Origin: Diploscapter coronatus
Taxonomy: Eukaryota > Nematoda > Chromadorea > Rhabditida > Rhabditidae
DNA: 64,000 nt
Direction of reading: 5' to 3'
Assembly (NCBI GenBank): GCA_964036155.1
Contig: OZ038422.1
Location: 71,323,201-71,387,200, forward strand
Shown: piece after piece, positions 22,103 through 34,668 of the stretch
Layout of the letters: every line of letters begins with the position of its first letter
Numbering within the stretch: position 1 is the stretch's first letter
Notes under the pieces: model-generated
What the model was told of the DNA's origin: nothing
The model's database searches: none
Seen by the model: only the letters and a program-made list of their open reading frames with translations
Made by a program: the position numbers and the translations under genes

Positions 22103-25100
22103 ATGCAGGCTAAACTCGTTTTGCTCGCGGCCCTTTTCGGCCTCAACCAGGCCTGTCTCCTCGGCCTCGGCTGCGGTGCTCCTCAGCCTCAATGCTGCCA
22201 GCCACCCCCTATGCCAGCTCCCTGGTAGGATTTATTTTTATTCAAATTTTCACCTTATTCATCGCTGCTTATATATGCATTTTAAATTGTTATGAGTTTT
22301 ATCGTGATTTTTTATTACTTTCGATTTACGCAAATTTAGTTGATTTTCTTCCATAGCTTTTGCTGGATTTTTCTCAGTACCTTCGAAATTCATTAATCTT
22401 TGATAGGGTACTGAACTGATAAAAAATATAAAATTCGCTAAAACAAGTCGAACAGTATAAAAAGAAACTAAGCTGACAGGTTATTTGTGCACAACGGGTG
22501 CAAAAAATCGAGTAACCGTGCCAAGTCGGTTGGCTGCCGAAAGTCCGCTATTTGCGCGTTTCTTGAGAGAAGAAATCGCAAGTGTTTTTGCTATTTGGCG
22601 CAGATCTTTCATCTTCTAAATAAAAATTCAAACTTTGAAGGGCCTATCTAACTTTTCTGTTTCAGCTCTAGCGGATGCGGAGGCGGAGGAGGCGGTTATG
22701 CCCAAGCAGGTGGAGGCGGCTATGCCCAGGGAGGCGGAGGCGGTTATGCTCAAGCAGGCGGATACGCTTCAGGTATCATTTAACATCATAAAATTATTTC
22801 AATTGATCCAATTCGAAATACTCGAATCCAAAAAATGACTTTAACGTTCGCAGTACGAGTTTCTCTCAAAAAGTTTAGAGAGAAAATAACTCTTGAAGTG
22901 CATGTGCACTATGCTTCGGATGATTAGGGCTCGGATTTTCAACTGATACAACGATCCACTAGTGAAATTGAGAATGAGATCCTAAGAAAAATAACCTGCA
23001 ACTCAAGTCTCAGAATTAATTAACTTGCTTTAGGAGGCGGAGGCGGAGGCGGCTATGCTCAAGCTCCAGCTTCTTACTCTGCACCGGCACCGTCCTACGG
23101 CGCTCCTCCACCGGTAATTTAGCTATTCCATGTTCCATTCGAATTAACGTATAATTTTCAGCCACCTCCACCCCGTAAGTAGTTATTCATTGATAGATGA
23201 CGGCGAAGATCAGCTTCAAATCGTTTATCCAAAGGAAAGTGGATCCTCGTTAGCTTGAAGGAGCTTCGAAGATCTGCTTTCTTTCGAATGAAACAAAAAC
23301 CGGTTATGCCTTTAACTTGCCAATTTTATCATGGCAATTACACGGCGAAAATGAGACGAAACGTTGAGAATTCATATATAGTACTCGCCACCAGAATTCG
23401 GCGCTGAAAAGGGCGATCTACACCTAGAGAATGTGTGCTCCAAAAATAAGATTATTATCCTTTTTTCTTTCTCCCTCTCTCTGACGAACAAGAAAAAACA
23501 ACATTCTGATCCTAATTGGAGCACGCGTTTTCTGACAGAGCGCGTTCTTTCCAGAGCCGAATTCTAGCGGTGAACATGATAGTTATTTTTTATGACAACA
23601 ATTTCTTAAGCTTAGGCCAAATTACTCAAGCGTAGTTTGTAGAGACAGTCTAAGCAAAGACAATGAGTAGCAGGACTTTTCGCTTTTCAAAAACATCGGA
23701 ACCAAAATGAGCCGAACTGAATAGATTTTTATTCTCCCTAACCAGTCGAACCAAGCTCACCACACTTTTAAAAGTGCTCAAACTGAACCGAGCTGTGCAA
23801 AGCCCTGGCGAGTACCAGGATACATTGTTTACTAACAAATTTCCATGAAATATCAACTAATTTCCAGCACCCCCACCTCCTCCAAGCTACTCTGCTCCTC
23901 AACCTCAGCCATCTTACTCTGCCCCTCAACCTCAACCATCTTACTCTGCTCCTAGCCAAGGATATGCCAGTGGAGGCTCTGGCGGAGGTTATGCAGGAGG
24001 AAGCTCTGGCGGTGGATACGCAGGTGGAAGCTCGGGAGGAAGCTACGCTAGTGGAGGCTCTGGCGGAGGCTACGCAGGTGGAAGCTCTGGCGGCGGAAGC
24101 TACGCAGGAGGAAGCTCTGGCGGTGGATACGCAGGTGGAAGCTCTGGCGGCGGATACGCAGGTGGAAGCTCTGGCGGCGGAAGCTACGCAGGAGGAAGCT
24201 CTGGCGGCGGAAGCTACGCAGGAGGAAGCTCTGGAGGAGGCTATGCAGGCGGCTCTCAGGGAGGACAGTACGCTGGCCAGCAGAGCGTAAGTGTTATTAA
24301 TCGTAGAATTTATTCCGAATAAATTAAAGATGAGTTTATTGCAGGGAGGCGGATACCAACAGGGAGGAGGAGGAGGAGGCGGATATCAGCAGAGCGCCGC
24401 TGCCCCACCCCCACCAGTAAGCTTGCACCATTTCGGTTTAATTCACTGATTCATTCGATTCAGCCACCACCACCACCAATGCCCACCCCTGTTCAGCCAT
24501 CGTTCCAGCAGGAGCAGCCCGCTCCCCAGCAATCCTATCAGCAACAACAGCCCGCTCCCCAGCAGTCCTACCAACAACAGCAACCCGCTCCTCAACAATC
24601 CTACCAGCAGCAGCAGCCCGCTCCTCAACAATCCTACCAGCAGCAGCAGCCAGCTCCGGCCCCTGAGCCTGCACCACAGCAGTCCTATCAGCCTCAACAG
24701 CCAGCTCCGGCCCCTGAGCCTGCACCACAGCAGTCCTATCAGCCTCAACAGCCAGCTCCGGCCCCTGAGCCTGCACCACAGCAGTCCTATCAGCCTCAAC
24801 AGCCAGCAGCCCCCGCCAGCAATTACCAAGAACAACAGGTATAGCATAAATGTGCCGTATGAATGAGATTACTCGATGTAGAGTTAGTTTTTAGAGTTAA
24901 AGTATACTTGGCAGAGAATTTCAGCCATGATAGCTCTTTGTGAATTTATATTGATGAACACTTTAGCAGAGTGCAAACATGTATCCTAAATGTATTGCGG
25001 TTAAGATAATTGAAATTTTAAATATTGATCAAATAAAATTCAAAATCAACTAATTTAGTCTGCTCCTGCTTCCAACTACCAGGATACTGTAAGTTTCTGA

Positions 25101-25465
25101 AATAGACTCAGCTAATTGGATCTATCTTTACATTTACAAAATTTCGCCGAAGAAAACGATACATTTTCTGACTACCTATGTTTAATTCATGGTAAATTCA
25201 AGATGCGAGCGTTTTGAATTAACCATAACGGACTGATGAAAATTCTCTTTCCACAATATTTTCTTTTATCTTCAGTCCTCTTCTTTATTCTAATTATCGA
25301 ATTCTTAGCTTCAGCAGCCAGTCATATAATAACTCCTGCAATGTAAATATCGATTTAATGTAGAAGCAAAACTTTTAGAACTCAGTGGCAAGCAGTGGCT
25401 ACAAGAGGCTGAGCAAGTCGAAGAAGTTCCTGCACGTGCGCAGACACATCGCTCGCGTCGCCTAA
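22103..25465 (+). CDS. Secreted Gly/Tyr- and Pro/Gln-rich low-complexity protein
   Basis: Nine exons in phase: 22103-22224, 22666-22772, 23034-23113, 23162-23174 (13 nt), 23868-24286, 24345-24416, 24464-24838, 25059-25088 and 25379-25465, about 434 residues. Order: signal peptide (about 1-17), a short Cys segment (LGCGAPQPQCCQPPP), GGGGYAQ repeats, Pro/Ser/Tyr repeats, a block of GGSSGGG(S)YA repeats, a PPPPP hinge, then QQSYQQQQPAP and PAPEPAPQQSYQP repeats. It ends with a conserved-looking basic KRLSKSKKFLHVRRHIARVA. Such proteins are usually structural: cuticle, pharyngeal lining or secreted glue. The basic C-terminus may be a conserved recognition segment. Exons divide by repeat class, suggesting growth by exon-level expansion. 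No ortholog name is assigned. Confidence 0.85.
23389..23572. mobile_element. MITE-like imperfect palindrome in intron 4
   Basis: The left end CACCAGAATTCGGCGCTG and right end GAGCCGAATTCTAGCGGTG pair with one small gap. Internal pairs such as GTGCTCCAA and TTGGAGCAC also match. It is about 184 bp and non-coding. Target duplications are not clear. Confidence 0.5.
23970..24270 (+). repeat. Coding minisatellite (GGSSGGGSYA units)
   Basis: About ten imperfect copies of 24-30 nt units built on GGAAGCTCTGGCGG, all in frame inside exon 5 of the secreted repeat protein. Some neighbouring units are identical, indicating recent slippage or unequal exchange. Confidence 0.8.
24500..24812 (+). repeat. 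Coding tandem repeats: Gln/Pro units
   Basis: Four or so 33-nt units (CAGCAGTCCTACCAACAACA type) are followed by three nearly identical 51-nt units (CCAGCTCCGGCCCCTGAGCC core), all in frame. The strong repetition also keeps the antisense strand open, which should not be read as an antisense gene. Confidence 0.8.
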
Positions 25466-26214
25466 GCACTCAGTCAGGCACACTTCCGGAAATAATAACA
25501 TCCCAGAGATCACTCAATACCTCATTCTCTATGAGAAAAACACATCAACGAATCTATGACGGGCCAATTTTCTTTCTGTAAATTTGTTGCAAATGTTGAC
25601 TTTATCGCGCATTGTTGTTGTTTTGTAGGCCGTTTGCTCACAATGCTATCTCACAAATGTGTCTGTATATCTCTGTCGATTTCAGACGATATACAATATT
25701 TGTACATTTTGAAAATTTCACAATCAAGTTAATAAATGTTTCTAGTCTATAATTGGAGTCTCCGAATTCCGCCACCTTGCAAAAATGCACTTTTGGTAGA
25801 AACATGGTAGTTTTAAATAGAAAATTTAAGAAAGAAGTACCCTAAAAGCCCAATATGTCTCAAATAGCACCATCTAGTTCGACGATAAACCTGACGAAAT
25901 GATCGTGTGCGAAAGATCAGATAAAGTCTATACCATAAGGCATTGGAAAAGACCTGCGAAATAATATTACCGAAAACATTTTATTTATTTTCTTCTAATT
26001 TTTGAATCTCTATCTTTTCAATAATTTTAATAGCATTTATGAATGCATGCAAGCACCTTCGTATCACTTCGAATACTCTATCACAATTCTCTGCACTTTC
26101 TATCATTTATCAAGAAAGAGCAGGGGCAGACTATAGTTTATGGGTGGCAGCTAGACGGTCGCTATTTATTCAGTCGCAAATCTTCATTTCTCCATTCTAA
26201 ACTTCTCTCCCAGA
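25466..26214. other. Gap between the repeat protein gene and the GST cluster
   Basis: Contains the 3' UTR and an AATAAA near 25731, then AT-rich DNA. TTCTCTCCCAG just before 26215 looks like a splice or trans-splice acceptor for the first GST. No gene seen. Confidence 0.5.
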
Positions 26215-27397
26215 ATGGTACATTATAAATTGACGTATTTCGATTTTTTTGGGCGAGGAGAAGCGATTCGTCAAGTGAACATTATTTTAAATATGAAAAC
26301 GAATGATGAAGTTTCAGATTTTCATTGCTGCAAGCCAAGAATTTGAAGATGAGAGAATCACGAATGAAGAATGGAAAACGAGAAAATCGAGTAAAGAACT
26401 TTTATAAGCTATTCACGAATGTCAGTTTCGGATAGGTACCAAAATTTTCAACATTTTCGACATAATTTTGATATCCTTGAAAGCAATTTCCATAATGTTT
26501 CACCTTCAAAGTGGAGAAAAATGAGGTGAATCTAATGTGAGAATTAGAGTGGAAACGAGGTGCCATTTTTCAAGGAACTTATTTCAGAAACTCCGTATGG
26601 TCATCTGCCAGTCTTAGAAGTCGATGGAAGACCAATTGCACAAAGCGGAGCGATAGGAAGATATTTGGCACGACAATTTGGTGAGCATCAAAGCTGAAAT
26701 TTTTATTCGGGCTCAAGAAATTTCCTCTACGAATTTCATTATTTTCTATCCATATTCCGAGGGTATTCGATTTAAAATTTTTCACTCTCAAACCCGATTC
26801 GTCATTAATCAGAGTTTTCTTTTCAAATTCTGAATTTTGTTAATATTTCAGGACTGAACGGCAAAGATGCCTATGAAGAATCTGTCGCTGAATCGCTGGT
26901 CGCTCAATACAATGACCTCATCAACGAAGCAATGTCATATATGCTCGTAAGAAAGTTAATCTGGAAAATACATATCTTTACAAATTTCATGTCTACTTTG
27001 GCTATGCTGAAGGCGACAAGGAGAAGCTGAAACAGGAAATCTACGTTCCGGCTGTCAAGAAGCACATGCCTCTGTTTGTCAATTTTCTGAAGAACAACAA
27101 ATCGGGTATGAATCATGTTTTTTCAACTCATATAAATGCTTCTTCAGGGTATCTTGTCGGTGATAACTTAACTTGGGCAGACATTTTTATTGCAAATGGA
27201 GTTTCCATCATTCACAAACACGTAAGCTTCATTTCAGTAATATGCTCAACTATTCTTTGTTTCATGACCCAAAGCTCATTGGCGAATTCCCCGAAGTCGA
27301 GGCTCATTTCCAGAGGATCCACAATCTGCCAAGAATCAAGGAGTATCTTGAGAAAAGACCTGACAAATCCAAATGGACTATTCATGAGACTGACTAA
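26215..27397 (+). pseudogene. Sigma-class GST, copy 1, with two broken splice acceptors
   Basis: Exons equivalent to the three paralogs can be placed exactly: 26215-26274, 26318-26390, 26588-26680, 26852-26946, 26991-27105, 27148-27221 and 27266-27397 (213 residues). The N-terminus [20 protein letters not shown] has the catalytic Tyr8, and the thioredoxin-fold PVLEVDG motif and helical C-domain are intact. Family role: glutathione conjugation or prostaglandin-type isomerisation in the cytosol. At the fifth and seventh exons the intron ends in TTTCAT instead of TTTCAG, while exon length and frame match the paralogs. Skipping or read-through would meet stops. Either this is a young pseudogene or it uses GT-AT introns. 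The last exon is seven codons longer than in the paralogs. Confidence 0.75.
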
Positions 27398-27702
27398 ATT
27401 TGTCCAAATTTAAATTTCAATGCTATAATCTCTACCAAAATAAAGAGCTTAGAAAATGATTACTATTATCTTTATCGCAGAAATTCTGCAGACAATTTCG
27501 AAAATGTACGAAAGTAATTATTTACTATCTCCCGAGACTTCAAACTTTGACCAAAGCACAATGGGGGTTGGCAAGAGTTGAAATTTCGAAACTATTTCTA
27601 TAGTCCCTCTTCGATGACTATCATAGTTCAGTGATCATTTCTCTGCAAACACTCCGCCATTTCACTATCTTATTTGTGCCATTCCTTTCCAACTTCTCAA
27701 CT

Positions 27703-27723
27703 CTTATCACTTGCGCTATAAAG
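27703..27723 (+). promoter_or_regulatory. GATA-type site and TATA box upstream of GST copy 2
   Basis: CTTATCA (TGATAAG on the other strand, the form used by intestinal GATA factors in C. elegans) at 27703-27709 is followed by TATAAAG at 27717-27723, about 130 bp before the start codon. A TTTTAG acceptor near 27833 may be an outron end. Intestinal expression is an inference. Confidence 0.5.
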
Positions 27724-27852
27724 TCGGTTGGCCGACTTGCTTTTGTCCAAAACAATATTATGAGGATGCTTTTCTTGAGAAGCACATTATTTTCACGTTT
27801 TCAATGGAATCGATTTAACATTACACAATTTTAGGCTATTCCTGAAACAAAA

Positions 27853-29207
<1,355 letters not shown>

Positions 29208-30143
29208 AATAACATTCCGTTGTTTTCTAAACAAATTATGCGATGATGCAAATAAAGTGTGATCAGAAATGACAAGGAATATGTATTTTGTAAAAGATAA
29301 TTTTTTAAATTTACTGTCAAACCCTATTTGATATTTGGAAACTACAAAAAGAAAAGGAGTATCGAATAATCTAACTGTCTATGAAAAGTGTAATTTGGTG
29401 TATTCTTGTGAATTTGTTATTTTGCAATTTTTAGATTTTCCTGATTAGATAGATGCATCTATCAGCACATGATGTAGCTTTTTAGTATTTTTCCTATTCA
29501 TCGATAGTCGCTCATTACGCTCTAGCCACTGGACTTGTCTGAGAATTGCTAATCGTATCAAAGATTATTTTACCTAAAAATAGTTTATCACATCTCCAAT
29601 TTACAAAGAGTTTTTGTCATCTTTGTCATCACTTTGGCAGTTCTGAATTACTAGACAGCAATTTCCCTTATTTTGGGAAAGGAATTGAAACAAAATCAGG
29701 ATAAGAAAATTTTTAAAATAGAAATCGAATTTTGGCGATGAAATCGAGATCAAAACCAAAATCGAATTTAAGCATATCAAAATGGTCTCGCCCTTATTTC
29801 CAACATTACGAAATCTAATGGTCTTCTGCGTCTCTTTCTATGCACATTTCTCTTCACCATGCACTCTCCCTGTTTACGCACTCTGTTAATCTGCGAATAC
29901 GCTATTGAAATCGTTCCTTTTCAAATTGTACGAAACTTAATTTGTCTAATTCTAAATTCTATTTTTTCCTTTCATAATTTTGGATTCATCAACGATGAAA
30001 ATGGTTTGCAGAACCGAACATTTGCACTATCTCCTTTACTTCTTTCTTTCTTTTATTTTAAATTCATTAAGTACTTGGTTTTGTCCAATTGACTAATTCC
30101 ATTATTTTTTGCAGGAAATTTTTCGATATCTAAACTATCCAGA
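29208..30143. other. Spacer before GST copy 3
   Basis: No gene. About 29498-29880 is homologous to the spacer before copy 4. A TTTTTTGCAG near 30114 is a likely trans-splice or leader-intron acceptor for copy 3. Confidence 0.5.
29498..29590 (+). promoter_or_regulatory. Conserved upstream block shared by GST copies 3 and 4
   Basis: The block around ATAGTCGCTCATTACGCTCT, continuing to AGTTTATCAC, matches 31477-31560 with few differences. Shared non-coding sequence this far upstream may be a common enhancer, or simply part of the duplicated unit. Confidence 0.45.
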
Positions 30144-31168
30144 ATGATTTATAAGTTGACTTACTTCGATTCCTACGGCAGAGCCGAAAACATTCGTATG
30201 GTATCGAAAAACTTCTAATGATAATTTGGTATCTTTTCTATTATGTAGATCTTTGCTGCTGCTGGACAAAACTTCGAAGATGTGCGAATTGCCAAAGAAG
30301 ACTGGCCTGCTTTAAAGCAAAGCAAGTTTATTTATTATCTCAAAAGTCTTCGTTATTTTTCTATAAGAAAATTGTATTCAAATTTGACTTTTCCTCCATT
30401 CTTTCTTGACAATAAAATGGGAATAAAAATTACTCCATAAACGATGTGAATCAGTAAAGTCGAGAAGGTTTATCGACAATAATAATTTAGAGACTCCATT
30501 CGGACAGATCCCAGTCCTCGAAATCGACGGAAAACCGCTTGCACAAAGCTTCACAATTGCGAGATATCTGGCTCACAAATTCAGTTAGATAATCAAAGGT
30601 GTTCAAAATACAGGATTACATTTTTAGACTTGACCGGCAAGGATGAATATGAAGCTGCTGTCTGTGATTCGATCGTGGACCAGTACAAAGACTTTATCAG
30701 TGAGGTTAGGACATACTGGAGAGTAAGATTTCATCAGAGAAGACGAAATTATTAGGTTTGATTTTCAGGTGATTAAGGGATTCCAAGAAGGCGATGAGAA
30801 CAAACTGAAACAGGAAGTTTTCGTTCCGGGCATCAAGAAAAACTTGCCCCTCTTCGTAAACTTCCTAAAGCCCAATAATTCAGGCATCAAATTTAATGTC
30901 TTCAAATTTCGTATGAATCTTCTTTCAGGATACCTGGTTGGTGACCACCTAACCTGGGCTGATATTGTTATCGCTTCTGGAATGGCCGAACTGGATAATA
31001 TTGTATGAAAATCGAATATATCGCCTTTTATTAATGCCTTCAATTAATTAAATTTAGGATTCTGAGCAGTTAAACGGCTTCCCCGAACTCAGAGCTCACT
31101 ACCAAAAAGTACATTCTCTTCCCAAGCTCAAGGAATACCTCGAAAAGAGACCGAAACGCCCATTCTAG
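30144..31168 (+). CDS. Sigma-class glutathione S-transferase, copy 3
   Basis: Exons 30144-30200, 30249-30321, 30491-30583, 30628-30722, 30769-30883, 30929-31002 and 31058-31168 give 205 residues. The N-terminus [19 protein letters not shown] is one residue shorter, so the catalytic tyrosine is Tyr7. [15 protein letters not shown] and [16 protein letters not shown] are intact. Two introns need GC donors: GCAAGT after 30321 and GCATCA after 30883. The second intron is only 45 nt and is open in frame, so it could be retained and add 15 residues between the two C-domain exons. The gene shares an almost identical exon 3 to exon 4 tract with copy 4. Confidence 0.88.
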
Positions 31169-32074
31169 AATCCTTGTAATGTTTAGTTTATCAGACAGAG
31201 TATTTGATGATGCAAATAAAGTGATCAGAAAATGACAAGAATAATTTTGTATTTTGTGGCAAATGAATTTTGAAATTTTCTGCCCGAATATGTGTGCTAA
31301 TTGGAGGCTACATAGCACGACAACAGCTAAGACGCACGAAATAGTATTTGTTGGCTAGGATTATTTGTGTAATTTTTCTTTCCTAGATATCACTTCAGGA
31401 ATTGGCTGTCTTGCAATGCCTAAGTTTCCCAGATTTAGATAACATAATTCTGGCCATACCATTTTCCTTGTTTGCCAATAGTTGCTCACTACGCTCTAGC
31501 TATTGGACTTGCCTGAGATTTCTAATCGTGTCATAGATGATTTTGCCTCAAGATAGTTTAGCTTAGCAAGTTGTTGGGAAAGGGAATTCATTTGTCATCA
31601 TTTCATCTGCAAAGCTCTTTATTGTCATCATTTTGGCAAGTGCCACAATGCCAGACAACACACTTCCTTCATCTTGGACGCTATAAAATCGAGTGGCCTT
31701 CTGCGTCTCTTTCCACTCTTTCACCCTCATTTCTTTCCCTCACGCACTCTTCATGTTTACCTTCGACTCTGCAGACCTCTGCTCAAAATGCCGCTGCTCT
31801 CATAAACAATATGGAACTTCTATTCTTTTCTCATTTCTTTTGAGTTTTGCGAAGTTTTAAAAATGTTTTCTGTAAAATTAACTTTCTTCTTCTAAATTTC
31901 ACAATTCATTCATGAAACAATACTCTGCAAAATCGTATCTTTGCAATTTGTCTTCCATTACTTTTCTATTTGCAATTCATTACGTGTTCGGTCTTTGTGC
32001 AATTCGCTAATTCGATGATTTTCTACAGAAAATTTTCACCAATCGTAACTTTCAGATACCTAAACACTCTCAAA
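31169..32074. other. Spacer before GST copy 4
   Basis: No gene. Homologous to the spacer before copy 3 over several hundred bases. Acceptors CTACAG (near 32030) and TTTCAG (near 32055) precede the start codon at 32075. Confidence 0.5.
31477..31690 (+). promoter_or_regulatory. Conserved upstream block and TATA box of GST copy 4
   Basis: 31477-31560 repeats the block found before copy 3. TATAAAA lies at 31683-31689, followed by GGCCTTCTGCGTCTCTTTC, whose copy-3 equivalent is near 29820. Confidence 0.5.
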
Positions 32075-33085
32075 ATGGTCCATTATAAACTCACTTATTT
32101 TGATCTCTACGGAAGAGCCGAGCATATTCGCCAGGTCAGATTAATTGAAACCAGGAAATTTTCAAGTTATTCTTTTTAGATCTTTGTTGTCGCTGGACAA
32201 AACTTCGAGGATGTGCGAATTTCCCGAGAGGAATGGTCTGCACTAAAGTCGAGTAAGATTATTCATCTTTCTATGGTTTTACAACGTGGCATTGAGAAAG
32301 AAAAGGCGCTTTTAATCTTCTGTTTTTCGTTTTTTTCGTTATTCATCAGATTAGAAAATCTTGAAGAAACAATTTAAGAAATAATAACTCAATAAAAATA
32401 TTTCAGAGACTCCATTCGGACAGATCCCAGTCCTCGAAATCGACGGAAAACCGCTTGCACAAAGCTTCACAATTGCGAGATACCTGGCTCACAAATTCAG
32501 TTAGATAATCAAATGTGTTCAAAATACAGCGATTACATTTTCAGACTTGACTGGCAAAGATGAATATGAAGCTGCTGTCTGTGATTCGATCATCGACCAG
32601 TACAATGACTTCATCAACGAGGTTATGCCTTACAGAAGAGTAAGACGATTTTAGTAAGCAAGTGAAAAGTTAAAATGTGATTTCCAGGTCGCACTGGGGT
32701 TCCTCGAAGGTGACAAGGACAAACTGCGCCAGGATGTTTACATTCCCACGATCAAAAAACATTTCCCTCTTTTCGTCAGCTTCCTGAAGAACAACAAATC
32801 TGGTAAACAGATATTTCGAAACATTAAACTAGTCGTTTTGATATGATATTGCAGGCTTCTTCGTCGGAAATAATCTGACTTGGGTGGATATCACTCTGGC
32901 TCATGCATTCTCCACCATGGACAAGACTGTGAGACACTTTTCTTCGGGGGAGAAATTTCAAATTTAACTTCCAGGATTCTGAGCTAATGAAAGAGTTCCC
33001 AGAGCTCACCGACCACTACAAGAAAGTTCATTCGCTCCCCAAAATCAAGGAGTACCTCGACAAGAGACCCGAAAGACCCTTCTAA
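32075..33085 (+). CDS. Sigma-class glutathione S-transferase, copy 4
   Basis: Seven exons in phase (32075-32134, 32180-32252, 32407-32499, 32545-32639, 32688-32802, 32855-32928, 32975-33085), 206 residues. It has [20 protein letters not shown] with Tyr8 and the standard [15 protein letters not shown] segment. The C-domain is the most divergent of the four ([19 protein letters not shown]), so substrate preference may differ. All splice sites are canonical. It is the last of the tandem cluster, with AATAAA soon after the stop. Confidence 0.93.
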
Positions 33086-33297
33086 AAATTATGCTAAATT
33101 GATAACCCCGTCAAATTTTGTATTTTAATTGTCTATTTTATGCGCTTGGTGTTTAGTAAATAAACGATTTATTTTTAAAAAATCAACTAAACTCAACAAC
33201 AATCTGAGCATCACTTATCGACCATTTTAACCGCATGTCATATCACAAAGAAATCAGGCCTGGCAAAGAGAAACAAGAAAATTTGAAAGAAAAACAT

Positions 33298-34668
33298 CTA
33301 GAAAACTAAAGCAACTAAAACAATGACACTGTTCAGGAGCAGGGCCAAGGCGTCGAAGCACCCAGTCGATGCTTTGTCAGCGGGTTCAGAGCAATTTTTC
33401 TAAATTAGTTTTGCGAAATATTGAGTTCTGAAAAATTGAACTTGAAACCGGAAACATAATTGCTGGCAGTAAACAATTTTTTTGCACTTCTTTGTTCTGA
33501 ATTACAAGACATGCAAAGTTCCTGATTTGTGCTATTGGGAATTAAATTGATCAAAACTGAAATTTCGCTGTGCACGGAATTCGGAATCTTATAACTCAGA
33601 AAACAAGAACCTAATTTAGGATTTTTTAAATAAAAATTTGAAAAATTTCAAAGTTGTAAATGTTCTTACCTCATCGTAACCACTCGGGCAGTCCCACGTT
33701 CCATCGCAGACATATCCAGACGGGATGCATTTCTCTTCGTCACTGCATTTGAACTCGTCGGGCTGGCACTTCAATTCGTCATCCTGCGACTGTTCGTCGA
33801 TCATCAAATTTGTCGGTCTGAATTTTGATTTTTCTGATTTATTCCGAAAAGTGTGATGAACAAGAGTTTTAAACCAAAGTCATGGACCGGATAAGAACGA
33901 AATTTCGGAATAACAACACGTTGATTCAAGCAATACTGGCATGTCAAATTTAAAAATAACACTAGCGAAAAGAATCTTTAGCCTTAATGTAAAACCATTC
34001 TAGGCTCCGAACCCTCTCTCGTTACTATGTTTTGAAATCTTACTGAGTCGATATCTCCTCACGGATGAAGGTCTTGACGACTCGAGGGCAATACATCTCG
34101 TCGTCGCTCATCGGACAGTCGATATCCCCGTCACACTTGAACTTCCCCGCTATGCACTCGCCCGTTGAGCAAATCATCGTTCCGAGTGGACAATCGAAAT
34201 TGTACCTGCACCCGAGCTCGTCCTAGATTTAAAAAAAGACATTTCGTTGAATTCTTTAAAGCAAATCTGAAATCGTCTTTTGCGTAAAAGAAGAAGTGAG
34301 AACAGAAAATGCAACGACTCGAAATAGCATTCATTGAGGGTTAGCCTTCTTTAGAAATGATAAAAATGAACCAATCAATTAAAAGACGAGGATGAAATCC
34401 TTAAAAATCGATTTTCTATCTGATTTACTTCATCATTGTCGCAGTCCGGGACATTGTCGCAGGCCCAACTGATCGGAATGCACCGAAACTCGCCTTGCTT
34501 GCAGTCGAAGTGAATCGTCGAGTTGCACGAGATCGAATAGGCAGAGGCAGAAAATGTGGAAGTCTGTAAATCAGCTGCCTTTCGAAATTTCCAGATACAT
34601 CAACAAACCTGATCAGAAATCCATGAGATCATAATGAGACAGAAGAGCCAAATCAACTGAGACGACAT
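33298..34668 (-). CDS. Three-LDLa-repeat protein with a probable GPI anchor
   Basis: Minus-strand exons 34609-34668, 34429-34563, 34044-34222, 33670-33817 and 33298-33399 join in phase, 207 residues. A signal peptide (MSSQLIWLFCLIMISWISDQ) is followed by three six-cysteine LDL-receptor class A modules, each with the Ca-binding D-C-x(4)-D-E type ending (CDNVPDC, CDGDIDC, CDGTWDC). After the last Cys come about 14 residues and a C-terminal hydrophobic run ALALLLNSVIVLVALVF with nothing after it, the pattern of a GPI-attachment signal. LDLa modules bind ligands or calcium at the cell surface; the ligand is unknown. The next minus-strand gene is a paralog with the same exon plan. Confidence 0.87.

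Noticed and set aside
23768..24290. Alternative-frame open stretches across the Gly/Ser/Tyr repeats
   Set aside because: Low-complexity shadows of the exon at 23868-24286.
24438..24847. Long antisense open frames opposite the Gln/Pro repeats
   Set aside because: They exist only because the sense repeat lacks stop codons in reverse; no splice sites or family features.
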